Below are positions 1 to 8,123 of a DNA stretch of 37,667 bases, piece after piece. How positions within the stretch are numbered: position 1 is the first letter of the stretch; every line of letters begins with the position of its first letter. Made by a program: the position numbers and the translations under genes. The DNA comes from CADDYX01 sp045809925 (GTDB taxonomy: Bacteria > Verrucomicrobiota > Verrucomicrobiia > Chthoniobacterales > UBA10450). The notes under the pieces are model-generated. The model was given only the letters and a program-made list of their open reading frames with translations. It did no database searches and had not been told where the DNA came from. The DNA lies in assembly GCA_045809925.1 (NCBI GenBank), contig JBJMWX010000132.1, positions 1 to 37,667 of the forward strand, written 5' to 3'.

Positions 1-1
1 C

Positions 2-1450
2 GCGGTCAGCGGCTGGACAGAGCGCGATCCGAACGCTGCGACCGCGTGGGTCCAGCAGCTTCCCGCCGGACCAATGCATGATCAGGCGATGCAGACGATC
101 GTCGCCGCACTGTCAGAGAAAGATCCGCAGAGCGCGCTTTCTTTTGTTCAAAACCTGCCGCCCGGCCGCAACCGGCAGAACCTTTACTGGCCGATTTTCA
201 ACCACTGGACCGCGACCGATCCACAAAGCGCGGCGCAACGCGCGATCGAACTGCCCGCGGGTGCGACTCGCGAAACAGCGCTCCAGGTGGTGGGCTCGAA
301 CTGGGCCAACCAGGATCCGGAAGCGGCCTTCGGGTGGGTAAACACATTACCCGCGGGCCAGGGCCGGAACAACGCGCTGCAGAATGTGCTCTCCAGCTGG
401 GCAACGAAAGATCCGGAGCGCGCGGCAGCGGTTATCGGGTCGCTTCCCGCCAGTCCGGTGCGCGACCAGGCGATTGGAAATGTGGCGCGACAATGGGCCA
501 CGGTCGACGCCCGCGCGGCGATCGCTTGGGTCCAGCAATTGCCGCCGGGTGAGGCACAACGCAGCGCCGTCCGCTCGGCCTTAACCAGCTGGGTTCAATC
601 GGAACCGAACGCCGCCGCGGCTTATGTCGCCAATCTGCCGCCGGGTAAAGAGCAGGAGGAAGCGACGAATGCGATCGCCATCCAGCTCGGCAGCAGCGAT
701 GTGCAAAGCGCCGTGGCCTGGGCGCAAAAACTTCCGCAAGGCGCGGTCCGGCAAACCGCCTTAACGAACATCATTACGCAATGGAGCGAAGTCGATCCGG
801 CAGCGGCGGCCGACTTTGCCAGTCGCAGCAGTGAGGCGGATGGGCGGAAGACGTTGCTCGAAAACGTAACCCGGCAGTGGGCCCGGAACGATGCCGATGC
901 CGCCCTTAACTGGGTCACTAACCTACCGGATGCGGCGGTTCGCAACGCTGCCTTGCCGGGGGTGATCGCGGTGGTGGCGGAATCCGATCCGGGTGAAGCA
1001 GCGACCCTGGTCTCGCGCTTGTCAGGCGAAGCCCAGGCGGCGGCCGCCGCCTCGATAGCCTGGCAATGGGCGGCGAGTGATGCGCCGGCGGCCAGCCAGT
1101 GGGTCGGTTCATTTCCCGAAGGCAAAACGCGTCAGCAGGCTTTCGAAAGTTTAATGAACCGCTGGTGCCAGACCGATCCGTATGCGGCCGGTGAATGGCT
1201 CGCCACCCTGACGATGAGTGATTCGCGCGACGCGGCGGTCGTCGCCTACACCCGCCGGATCGTCGCGACCGATCCGCAAACGGCGGTGCAATGGGCGGAC
1301 ACGATCGACAATGAAAACCGGCGGAATGCACAGATCGAATCGATCGTGAGTAACTGGTTGCGCACCGACCCGGGCCGGGCTCAGGCCTGGATTGCGCGTT
1401 CCTCACTTCCTGCCGAAATCAAATCACAACTCGTGCCGCCTGGAGGATGA
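2..1450 (+). CDS. W-DP helical repeat protein, 3' part (start lies outside the window)
   Basis: The reading frame is open from base 2, so the start codon lies upstream of the window; the first in-window ATG at 74 is internal. The protein is about fifteen copies of a 32-residue unit, each opening with W-x-x-x-D-P, followed by A-A-x-x-W-V, L-P-x-G and an R-x-x-A segment. Such units should form paired helices stacked into a TPR/HEAT-like solenoid, so a scaffold or binding role is likely. Several copies have degenerate anchors (for example L-G-S-S-D-V or V-A-E-S-D-P). I recall similar repeat proteins, often secreted, as expanded families in Verrucomicrobiota, but no biochemical function is known to me. 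A signal peptide cannot be checked because the N terminus is missing. The last codons overlap the ATG of the next gene by ATGA, with GGAGG directly before that ATG. Confidence 0.85.
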   Translation, partial: AVSGWTERDPNAATAWVQQLPAGPMHDQAMQTIVAALSEKDPQSALSFVQNLPPGRNRQNLYWPIFNHWTATDPQSAAQRAIELPAGATRETALQVVGSNWANQDPEAAFGWVNTLPAGQGRNNALQNVLSSWATKDPERAAAVIGSLPASPVRDQAIGNVARQWATVDARAAIAWVQQLPPGEAQRSAVRSALTSWVQSEPNAAAAYVANLPPGKEQEEATNAIAIQLGSSDVQSAVAWAQKLPQGAVRQTALTNIITQWSEVDPAAAADFASRSSEADGRKTLLENVTRQWARNDADAALNWVTNLPDAAVRNAALPGVIAVVAESDPGEAATLVSRLSGEAQAAAAASIAWQWAASDAPAASQWVGSFPEGKTRQQAFESLMNRWCQTDPYAAGEWLATLTMSDSRDAAVVAYTRRIVATDPQTAVQWADTIDNENRRNAQIESIVSNWLRTDPGRAQAWIARSSLPAEIKSQLVPPGG

Positions 1451-2529
1451 AACCGGAAGAGCGCGCCCGCACCATCGCCGAGATCATCCGCGTCCTGCAC
1501 GCCTGGGGCATCCATTCGTTAGGCCAGTTCGCCGCGCTTGAGAAACAGAACCTGGCCGCGCGACTTGGGCCTCTGGCAGTGGAATTATGGGAGCGCGTCA
1601 ACGGCCGATCGAACCGCGTTCTGAAACGCGTCCGGCCAATAGAAATTTTCGAAGAGGAATTCGAATTCGAAAATGAGATTGAGACAGCCGAGCCGCTCCT
1701 CTTCATGCTCCGACGTTTTTTGGAGCAGCTCGCGATGCGACTCGGCGCGACTTACCACGTCGCCAAGGAGCTCACCCTTCGGATCGTATTCAGCCATTCG
1801 TCACACGATCGAGCCACCGCGGCGGACAAAGCAGCCTACGAGCACACCTTCAAAATTCCGCAGCCAACGAATGACGTGGAGCTGCTCTTCCGCATGCTCT
1901 ACACGCATCTGGAGAATTTCCGTTCCGAGGCATCAATTACGGCGGTCGCATTGCGAGCCGAACCCGCCGCTGCCGGCACGCAGCAATTCGGTCTTTTTGA
2001 AACTGCGCTGCGTAATCCCGCGCAGCTTGCGGAAACCCTCGCCCGGTTGACCGCGCTGGTTGGGAGCGATCGGGCCGGGACGCCAAGACTGATCGATACA
2101 CATGAGCCGGATCGTTTCCGGATGGAGCCATTCGAATGGTGCACTGTAGAGTCCGCTGCCCCCAGGGGAAGAAACGGCCGGTCCCGTCGCAGATTCGCCG
2201 CAGAGAGCTCGGGCTCTGATGCGCTGAGGACAGCGCACACCACAGGCGACGGACGCGTCCGAGAGGCGTCGCTACGACCTGCGTTCCGCCGTTTTCGTGA
2301 TCACGGGGCGGCGGCGGTGCTCGTCGATGAAGGCAAACCCGCCCATATCCGCAGCGCCGAACTAACCGGATCGATCATGAAACAAAACGGCCCGTTCCTT
2401 TCTTCAGGAAACTGGTGGGACGAGAACGCGTGGCGGCGGGCCGAATGGGATGTGGAGTTCGAGGATGAGGTCGTTTGTCGCTGCCATTGCGACGGTGCGC
2501 AGTGGCGGGTGGACGGCGTTTACGACTGA
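1447..2529 (+). CDS. imuB: ImuB, C-terminal half (thumb, little finger, clamp-binding motif, C-terminal tail)
   Basis: This 360-residue protein matches only the second half of ImuB, the catalytically inactive Y-family polymerase homologue that links ImuA and DnaE2 to the sliding clamp in translesion synthesis. Residues about 17-50 look like the thumb helix-hairpin region (W-G-I then L-G-Q-F-A-A-L and R-L-G). Q180-F-G-L-F184 fits the beta-clamp-binding pattern QxxLF. The W-W-rich block near residues 321-345 and the terminal V-D-G-V-Y-D are typical ImuB C-terminal landmarks. The palm/fingers half is absent here and is encoded at 16407-16928. The ATG overlaps the stop of the repeat protein (ATGA), so translation may be coupled to it. 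dnaE2 follows after 9 bases. Residues about 233-279 do not resemble the family and may be an in-frame insertion. Whether the two halves work together as separate chains is an inference. Confidence 0.88.
   Translation: MKPEERARTIAEIIRVLHAWGIHSLGQFAALEKQNLAARLGPLAVELWERVNGRSNRVLKRVRPIEIFEEEFEFENEIETAEPLLFMLRRFLEQLAMRLGATYHVAKELTLRIVFSHSSHDRATAADKAAYEHTFKIPQPTNDVELLFRMLYTHLENFRSEASITAVALRAEPAAAGTQQFGLFETALRNPAQLAETLARLTALVGSDRAGTPRLIDTHEPDRFRMEPFEWCTVESAAPRGRNGRSRRRFAAESSGSDALRTAHTTGDGRVREASLRPAFRRFRDHGAAAVLVDEGKPAHIRSAELTGSIMKQNGPFLSSGNWWDENAWRRAEWDVEFEDEVVCRCHCDGAQWRVDGVYD
2143..2285 (+). repeat. Possible in-frame repeat element inside the imuB C-terminal half
   Basis: This stretch encodes an Arg/Ser-rich segment between two recognisable ImuB blocks (before it R-M-E-P-F, after it the L-R-P-A-F-R-R-F segment). 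It contains the palindrome GGACGCGTCC at 2251-2260, flanked by GCGACG (2246-2251) and CGTCGC (2267-2272), which can pair. It reads like an inserted intergenic-type repeat that kept the frame. Boundaries are approximate and I could not compare it with other copies. Confidence 0.35.
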
Positions 2530-2538
2530 TGCGCGCCT

Positions 2539-5500
2539 ATGCCTTACATCGAATTGCATGCCTGCAGCGCCTTCAGTTTCCTCCGCGGCGCATCCAATCC
2601 TGAGCAGTTAGCCGAAACCGCGGCTGAGCTGGAGCTGCCGGCGATCGCATTGCTCGATCGAAATGGCGTTTACGGATCGCAGCGTTTTTCCGTCGCTGCG
2701 CGCGAGCACAACGTCCGGCCAATCACCGGGGCTGAGCTGACGATGGAGGATGGCAGCATTGTGCCGGTGCTGGTTGAGAACCGGGCCGGCTACGCGAATC
2801 TCTGCTCGCTGCTCACTCAAGCGCACTTGCGCAGCGTGGTGAAAGGCGAATGTGCGGTGACGTGGGATGAGCTGCCATCGTTGACCGACGGCCTCGTCGC
2901 GCTCTGTGGATCGGGGAGCACGAATCGTCTCCAGCAGCACGCGATTCGCCTGATCAACGCATTCGGCCCGGGAAATGTTTACGTGGAAGTGCAGCGGCAT
3001 TTCGTCCGGGGCGAAGAGCGCCGGAACCAGGAGCTGTTCGATCTCGCTGCCCGGCACAACCTGTCGATCGTCGCTACCAATGGCGTGCACTACGCCAAAT
3101 CCTACGGCCGCGAAGTCCTCGACGTTTTCACCTGCATCCGCGAGCACACATATCTCGATGCGGCCGGCAAACTGCTGACCCAAAACGCAGCCCGGCATCT
3201 GAAAAACGCTCGCGAGATGCGCGAACTTTTTCACGATCGACCTGATGCGATCGAGAACACGGAACGAATCGCGGAGCGGCTCCAGTTTTCTCTCGAAAAC
3301 ATCGGCTACGAATTTCCTGAATTCCCCGTCCCGGCAGGGCACGACATGGATTCATTCCTCCGCACCATCGTGTGGTTCGGCGCGCAACAACGTTACGAAG
3401 CGATCAGCGCCAAAGTGAAACGCCAGATCAACGACGAGCTCATCTTGATCACCAGGCTGGGGTTCGCCGGTTATTTCCTGATCGTCTGGGACATCGTGAA
3501 TTTCTGCCGGGAACACAATGTCATGGTGCAAGGCCGCGGGAGCGCCGCGAACAGCGCCGTCTGCTACTGCCTCGGGATCACTCCGGTGGATCCGGTCAGC
3601 AATAATCTCGTCTTCGAACGCTTCCTGAGTGAGAGCCGCAAAGGCTGGCCGGATATCGATCTCGATCTGCCCAGTGGCGACCGGCGGGAAAGCGTCATCC
3701 AGGAAGTCTACCGTCGCTACGGCAAACACGGCGCGGCCATGACCGCGAATGTGATCACCTACCGCGGGAAAAGCGCAGCGCGTGAAATCGGCAAGGCACT
3801 CAACCTGCCGCCGAGCATTCTCGATCGTTTTTCGCACCTCTTCGCGAGCGGCGATTTCCCGCACACGCTCGAGCTCGAATCGCACATCGAACAGGCGGGG
3901 TTGCCGAAGAATCACCCTCGCATGTCCGCCTTCGTGCGACTCTACCAGGCACTCTACGGATTGCCGCGCCATCTCGGCCAGCATTCGGGCGGGATGATCA
4001 TTTGTCAGAATAAACTCAGCTCCTTCGTCCCGCTCGAAAATGCGTCGATGCCCGGGCGGGTCGTGGCGCAATGGGACAAGGACGATTGCGAGGATCTCGG
4101 CATCGTGAAGGTCGACTTGTTAGGCCTGGGCATGATGTCGGTAATGCAGGACGCCTTTGAGCTTTGCCGCGAACGCGGACGGCCGCTCGATCTCGCTCAC
4201 ATTCCTAAAGAGGATCCGAAAACATTCGAGATGATGCAGCGCGCCGACACCATTGGGGTTTTCCAAATCGAGAGCCGGGCACAAATGGCGACCCTGCCCC
4301 GGATGCAGCCGAAATGCTTTTACGACGTAGTTGTCGAGGTCGCGATCATCCGGCCCGGTCCAATTCAGGGCGATATGGTGCATCCCTACCTCGCCCGCCG
4401 CGCCGGCAAAGAGCCGGTCGTCTATTTCGACGAGCGATTAAAGCCGGTCCTCGAACGCACCCTCGGCGTGCCGCTCTTCCAGGAACAGATGCTCAAGATC
4501 GCGATGATTATGGCAAATTTTTCAGGCGGTGAAGCGGAGGAATTGCGCCGCGCCCTCAGTTTCCATCGCTCGCAGGAACGAATGAACAAAGTCAGCCTGA
4601 AGCTGCGCGCGGCCATGCTTAAGAACAACGTCACACCCGCCGTGATCGATAAAGTTCTGCAATCGATCACCTCCTTTGCGCTGTACGGATTCCCCGAATC
4701 GCACGCGATCAGCTTTGCCATTTTAGCCTATGGCAGCGCCTACCTGAAAGTGCACCGGGCGCCCGAGTTTTACGCCAGCCTGCTCAACAATCAGCCAATG
4801 GGTTTCTATACCCCGGCGACGATCGTGAAGGACGCGCGGCGACATGGCACACGCGTGCTGCCGGTCTGCGTGATGGAATCCGACGTGCGCTGCACGGTCA
4901 TTTCCGACGACACGCTGCGGCTTGGTTTTTGTGTCGTTAATTCGCTGCGCAGCGACCATGGAGACGAAATCGTCCGACAACGCCGGCTGCAGCCATTCTC
5001 CTCGCTCGAGGATTTCAAACGCCGCATCCCGATGAGCAAAGAAGAATTGCGAACGCTCGCGCTGATCGGGGCGTTCAATTGCTTCAGCGAACATCGTCGC
5101 AAGGCCATGTGGGAAGTGGAGGAAGCGCTGCCAGCACCATTGTTCGCCGCGCGTCGTCATCCTGAGCGTAGCGAAGGACCTCTGAAGTCACCCCCCACGC
5201 ACAGTCATCCAGGCCGACCAGGGACAGGTTCTGACGGCCGTGTCTTTACTTGCGATCACACAAACCAATCGCCTCTAGCGCCCATGACGATCGAGGAGCG
5301 CGTGAACGCCGATTATGCCGGCATGAACCTGACGACAGGTCCGCACCCGATGCAGCTTCTGCGCGATCAATTGCCGGATTGCTGGCGCGCGATCGATCTC
5401 GCGGAGGCGCGTCATGGATCGATCGTCCGGATCGCCGGCAACGTAATTTGCCGCCAGCGGCCGGGCACCGCCAAGGGGTTCGTTTTCATCAGCCTGGAAG

Positions 5501-5697
5501 ATGAAACCGGCGTCTCAAATGCGATCGTCGAGCCTGACTTGTTCGAGAAAGTTCGGCTGACAATCACCGAAGAGCCGTTCCTCATCATCGAAGGCAAAGT
5601 GCAGAACACCGAAAACGTCGTGCTCATCAAAGCGCAACGCATCACTGCCCTGGCTCACGAGCAACTCGCCGGTTCGGAATCACACGACTTTCGGTAG
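2539..5697 (+). CDS. dnaE2: DnaE2 (ImuC), error-prone DNA polymerase III alpha-like subunit
   Basis: At 1052 residues this has the size and order of DnaE2, the polymerase of the ImuA-ImuB-DnaE2 mutasome that performs translesion synthesis after DNA damage. The N-terminal PHP-like domain starts with I-E-L-H-A-C-S-A-F-S-F-L-R-G-A-S. Catalytic aspartates sit in P-D-I-D-L-D-L-P near residue 375, and the third in V-K-V-D-L-L-G-L near residue 526. A C-terminal OB-fold occupies about residues 955-1005. The start follows the imuB C-terminal half by 9 bases, consistent with one transcript. No LexA operator is visible upstream of the pair within the window. Residues about 871-911 are a low-similarity insertion containing the H-P-E-R-S-E-G peptide, derived from a dispersed DNA repeat. 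The frame is kept, so the protein is probably functional, but the insertion lies between the fingers/tandem-HhH region and the OB-fold. Confidence 0.95.
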   Translation: MPYIELHACSAFSFLRGASNPEQLAETAAELELPAIALLDRNGVYGSQRFSVAAREHNVRPITGAELTMEDGSIVPVLVENRAGYANLCSLLTQAHLRSVVKGECAVTWDELPSLTDGLVALCGSGSTNRLQQHAIRLINAFGPGNVYVEVQRHFVRGEERRNQELFDLAARHNLSIVATNGVHYAKSYGREVLDVFTCIREHTYLDAAGKLLTQNAARHLKNAREMRELFHDRPDAIENTERIAERLQFSLENIGYEFPEFPVPAGHDMDSFLRTIVWFGAQQRYEAISAKVKRQINDELILITRLGFAGYFLIVWDIVNFCREHNVMVQGRGSAANSAVCYCLGITPVDPVSNNLVFERFLSESRKGWPDIDLDLPSGDRRESVIQEVYRRYGKHGAAMTANVITYRGKSAAREIGKALNLPPSILDRFSHLFASGDFPHTLELESHIEQAGLPKNHPRMSAFVRLYQALYGLPRHLGQHSGGMIICQNKLSSFVPLENASMPGRVVAQWDKDDCEDLGIVKVDLLGLGMMSVMQDAFELCRERGRPLDLAHIPKEDPKTFEMMQRADTIGVFQIESRAQMATLPRMQPKCFYDVVVEVAIIRPGPIQGDMVHPYLARRAGKEPVVYFDERLKPVLERTLGVPLFQEQMLKIAMIMANFSGGEAEELRRALSFHRSQERMNKVSLKLRAAMLKNNVTPAVIDKVLQSITSFALYGFPESHAISFAILAYGSAYLKVHRAPEFYASLLNNQPMGFYTPATIVKDARRHGTRVLPVCVMESDVRCTVISDDTLRLGFCVVNSLRSDHGDEIVRQRRLQPFSSLEDFKRRIPMSKEELRTLALIGAFNCFSEHRRKAMWEVEEALPAPLFAARRHPERSEGPLKSPPTHSHPGRPGTGSDGRVFTCDHTNQSPLAPMTIEERVNADYAGMNLTTGPHPMQLLRDQLPDCWRAIDLAEARHGSIVRIAGNVICRQRPGTAKGFVFISLEDETGVSNAIVEPDLFEKVRLTITEEPFLIIEGKVQNTENVVLIKAQRITALAHEQLAGSESHDFR
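5150..5270 (+). repeat. Dispersed-repeat insertion inside dnaE2
   Basis: The DNA at 5156-5180 (gtcatcctgagcg followed by tagcgaaggacc) is the core of a short dispersed repeat that I recall from many bacterial genomes, where it is recognised in translation as H-P-E-R-S-E-G. A second GTCATCC lies at 5204-5210. The segment interrupts the DnaE2 alignment with about 40 extra residues, rich in P, G, H and T, before the conserved S-P-L-A-P-M-T. It is in frame and has no stop. Edges are approximate. Confidence 0.6.
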
Positions 5698-5709
5698 GAA
5701 CGTTTCTCT

Positions 5710-5723
5710 CCCGCTGCGGCGGG
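5710..5723. terminator. Small GC hairpin between convergent dnaE2 and gnd
   Basis: CCCGC (5710-5714) and GCGGG (5719-5723) pair around a TGCG loop in the 60-base gap between two convergent genes. The place suits a bidirectional terminator. There is no T-run on either side, so this is weak. Confidence 0.3.
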
Positions 5724-5757
5724 ATCTGCGGACAGCTCGGCGAGACCTCCCTGCCAT

Positions 5758-7242
5758 CTACTCGCCGGCGTGCCGACGAGCCGGCTCTTTCGGCTCGGCC
5801 CGTTTTTCGGCCGGCTTTTCGTCCGACTCCATCCATTCGGTATGGAAGACCCCCTGCTTGTCGACGCGCTCGTAAGTGTGCGCGCCGAAGAAGTCGCGTT
5901 GCGCCTGGAGCAGATTGGAAGGCAACCGCGCCGAGCGGTAGCTGTCGAAATACCCGAGAGAGGCCGCGAAGGCCGGCACCGCGACGCCGTGAGTGACCGC
6001 GGTCGAGACCGCCACGCGCCAGTTGTCCTGCGTTTTAGCGATGATGTCGGTAAAATAAGAATCGAGCAGCAGATTGTGCAGCTCGCGGTCGCGCTGGTAC
6101 GCCTCCACGATACGGTTGAGGAATTTGGCGCGGATGATGCAGCCGCCACGCCAGATCGTAGCGATGTCGCCGAAGTTGAGGTTCCATTTGTATTGAATGC
6201 TGGCCGCACCCAGCAGCTCCATTCCTTGCGCGTACGAGACGATTTTCGAGGCGTAGAGCGCGTTCCGGACGGCATCGATCAACTGTTTGCGATCGCCGCT
6301 AAACTTCTTCGGCTGCGGCTGGGGCAGGATTTTCGAGGAAGCGACACGCTCGTCTTTGCGCGATGAAATCACGCGCGCTTCGACCGCGGCATTGATCGTG
6401 GAAATGACCACCGACTGCTGGATGGCCGACTGCAACGTCCAGAGGCCGGTGCCTTTCTGCCCGGCTTTGTCGAGGATGACATCCACGAGCGGCTTGCCGG
6501 TATCGGGATCGATCTTGCGGAAAATCTGCGACGTAATCTCGATCAGGTAGCTGTCGAGCTCGCCACGGTTCCAGTCGGTGAATATGTCGGCCAATTCCGC
6601 CGCCTCCATGCCGATGACATCCTTTAAGATGGCGTAGGCTTCGCAGATCAGCTGCATGTCGCCGTACTCGATGCCGTTGTGCACCATCTTGACGTAATGG
6701 CCGGCGCCATCCGGTCCCATGTAGCGGCAGCAGGGTTCGCCATCCACCTGCGCGGCAATCTTGCGGTAAATCGGCGCGATGATTTCCCATGATTCGCGCG
6801 GCCCGCCCGGCATCAACGACGGGCCCTTGAGCGCTCCTTCTTCGCCGCCGGAAACACCGCAACCGACGAAGTGAATCCCTTTGCCTTCAAGATCCTTGCA
6901 CCGTCGCTGAGTGTCGGTGAAGAGCGAGTTGCCGCCATCGATAATGACGTCACCTTTTTCCAGCACCGGAACGAGCTGATTGATCACGGCGTCCACCGGC
7001 GCGCCCGCCTTGACCATGATCATCGCCTTGCGTGGCCGCTTTAGCGCGCCGACGAATTCTTCGATCGTCCGCGTCGGCTGAATGTTTTTCCCTTTGGCGC
7101 GATTGTTCGCGAACTTGTCCGTAACTTCGGTTGTGCGGTTGAACACCGCGACCGTGAAGCCTTTCGACTCCATGTTGAGGACGAGGTTCTCGCCCATCAC
7201 CGCCAGGCCGATCAGGCCAATATCACATTGATTCGTAGTCAT
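5758..7242 (-). CDS. gnd: 6-phosphogluconate dehydrogenase, decarboxylating
   Basis: This enzyme oxidises 6-phosphogluconate to ribulose 5-phosphate with release of CO2 and reduction of NADP+ in the cytosolic pentose phosphate pathway. The N-terminal Rossmann domain has G-L-A-V-M-G-E-N and the N-R-T that follows the second strand. The substrate/catalytic block H-Y-V-K-M-V-H-N-G-I-E-Y and the C-terminal helical domain are complete. The protein is 494 residues, slightly longer than the usual ~470, because of a charged Lys/Glu/Arg-rich tail of about 24 residues. An in-frame start exists nine codons upstream at 7269, but the ATG at 7242 is preferred: AGGAG (complement of 7252-7256) sits 9 bases upstream and the next residues begin the beta strand of the dinucleotide fold. 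It is transcribed divergently from pgsA. No zwf or pgl is in the window. Confidence 0.96.
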   Translation of the reverse strand: MTTNQCDIGLIGLAVMGENLVLNMESKGFTVAVFNRTTEVTDKFANNRAKGKNIQPTRTIEEFVGALKRPRKAMIMVKAGAPVDAVINQLVPVLEKGDVIIDGGNSLFTDTQRRCKDLEGKGIHFVGCGVSGGEEGALKGPSLMPGGPRESWEIIAPIYRKIAAQVDGEPCCRYMGPDGAGHYVKMVHNGIEYGDMQLICEAYAILKDVIGMEAAELADIFTDWNRGELDSYLIEITSQIFRKIDPDTGKPLVDVILDKAGQKGTGLWTLQSAIQQSVVISTINAAVEARVISSRKDERVASSKILPQPQPKKFSGDRKQLIDAVRNALYASKIVSYAQGMELLGAASIQYKWNLNFGDIATIWRGGCIIRAKFLNRIVEAYQRDRELHNLLLDSYFTDIIAKTQDNWRVAVSTAVTHGVAVPAFAASLGYFDSYRSARLPSNLLQAQRDFFGAHTYERVDKQGVFHTEWMESDEKPAEKRAEPKEPARRHAGE

Positions 7243-7352
7243 TTTGAGGTTCTCCTTTGGCACGCCCAAACGGCAAGAGGCGACGATCCTATGCAGTCAC
7301 TCCAGCGCATGCAATTTCAGTTTGCAGCGCTGCATCACAAGGCCGGCCGCCT

Positions 7353-7940
7353 ATGAACTGGGCGAACCGTCTCACGCTCAGCCGGCTCGCCTTAACAATT
7401 CTGTTCGTTCTCGCGCTTAACTCACAGTGGCGTTACGGCCGTACTGCCGCTCTGCTTTTGTTCATCGTCGCCGGTCTGACCGATTACTTCGATGGCGAAA
7501 TCGCGCGACGCTACAAGTTCGTCACCGCTTTCGGCAAGCTAATGGACCCGCTGGTCGATAAGATCATGATCGCGGCCGCCTTCATCTCCCTCGTCCCGCT
7601 GCGCGCTGTGCCGGCATGGGTGGCGACGACGATCGTGGCCCGCGAATTCCTGATCACCGGGGTGCGGTTAATGGCGAGCACGCGTGGCAAAGTTCTTCCG
7701 GCTGAGCGCCTCGGCAAACACAAGACGTCGTGGCAGATCGTGACCGTGCTCTTTTTCCTTCTCCTGCTTTCGCTGCAGGAACTGCGGTACGCGAGCCGCG
7801 GCGACGAATGGTGGCTGCGTTCCTGGCACGACGGCGGTCGCGCCCTGATCTTTATCGCGGTCGGGCTGACGGTCTATTCCGGACTTGCCTATGCATGGCG
7901 CCACCGTGACGTGGTCATCCGCGATGGCTCCGATATTTGA
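7353..7940 (+). CDS. pgsA: CDP-diacylglycerol--glycerol-3-phosphate 3-phosphatidyltransferase
   Basis: This is an integral inner-membrane enzyme of phosphatidylglycerol synthesis that transfers the phosphatidyl group of CDP-diacylglycerol to glycerol 3-phosphate. The CDP-alcohol phosphatidyltransferase signature D-x2-D-G-x2-A-R-x8-G-x3-D-x3-D is fully present (D-Y-F-D-G-E-I-A-R ... G-K-L-M-D-P-L-V-D). Several hydrophobic segments follow, including a run of leucines near residue 135. The chosen ATG at 7353 starts M-N-W-A-N-R-L-T-L-S-R-L, the usual beginning of the family. A longer in-frame reading from 7257 adds an unlikely basic leader and would overlap the gnd leader. The length of 195 residues is normal. 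PgsA is favoured over other CDP-alcohol transferases from overall similarity; the exact acceptor is inferred. Confidence 0.9.
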   Translation: MNWANRLTLSRLALTILFVLALNSQWRYGRTAALLLFIVAGLTDYFDGEIARRYKFVTAFGKLMDPLVDKIMIAAAFISLVPLRAVPAWVATTIVAREFLITGVRLMASTRGKVLPAERLGKHKTSWQIVTVLFFLLLLSLQELRYASRGDEWWLRSWHDGGRALIFIAVGLTVYSGLAYAWRHRDVVIRDGSDI

Positions 7941-7949
7941 GCAGGCGCA

Positions 7950-8020
7950 AGCGGGTGAAGGGAATCGAACCCTCGTCAGTAGCTTGGAAGGCTACAGCTT
8001 TACCATTAAGCTACACCCGC
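7950..8020 (-). tRNA. tRNA-Gly (anticodon TCC)
   Basis: Read on the minus strand, a seven-base acceptor stem (GCGGGTG with CACCCGC) encloses a D arm starting TAGCTTAATGGT. The anticodon stem GTAGC/GCTAC carries the loop CTTCCAA, giving anticodon TCC, and the T arm contains GGTTCGATTCC. The discriminator base is T, usual for bacterial tRNA-Gly. CCA is not encoded. Confidence 0.95.
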
Positions 8021-8123
8021 GTTCGGAGGTAAGCTGGCGTGCACCCTCGGCAGTGCCAAGCAGTTTTTCCGGCGTGGCCTCGTCTTGCCATCACGTCGCG
8101 CCCCCACTAACTAACTCTCGAGC

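Noticed and set aside
3352..4071. 239-residue ORF antisense to dnaE2
   Set aside because: It is a shadow of the high-GC coding frame of dnaE2; no motifs, no start context.
7131..7144. LexA-like TGTGC-GGTT-GAACA inside gnd
   Set aside because: One arm base is wrong and the site is within coding sequence far from a start codon of an SOS-type gene.
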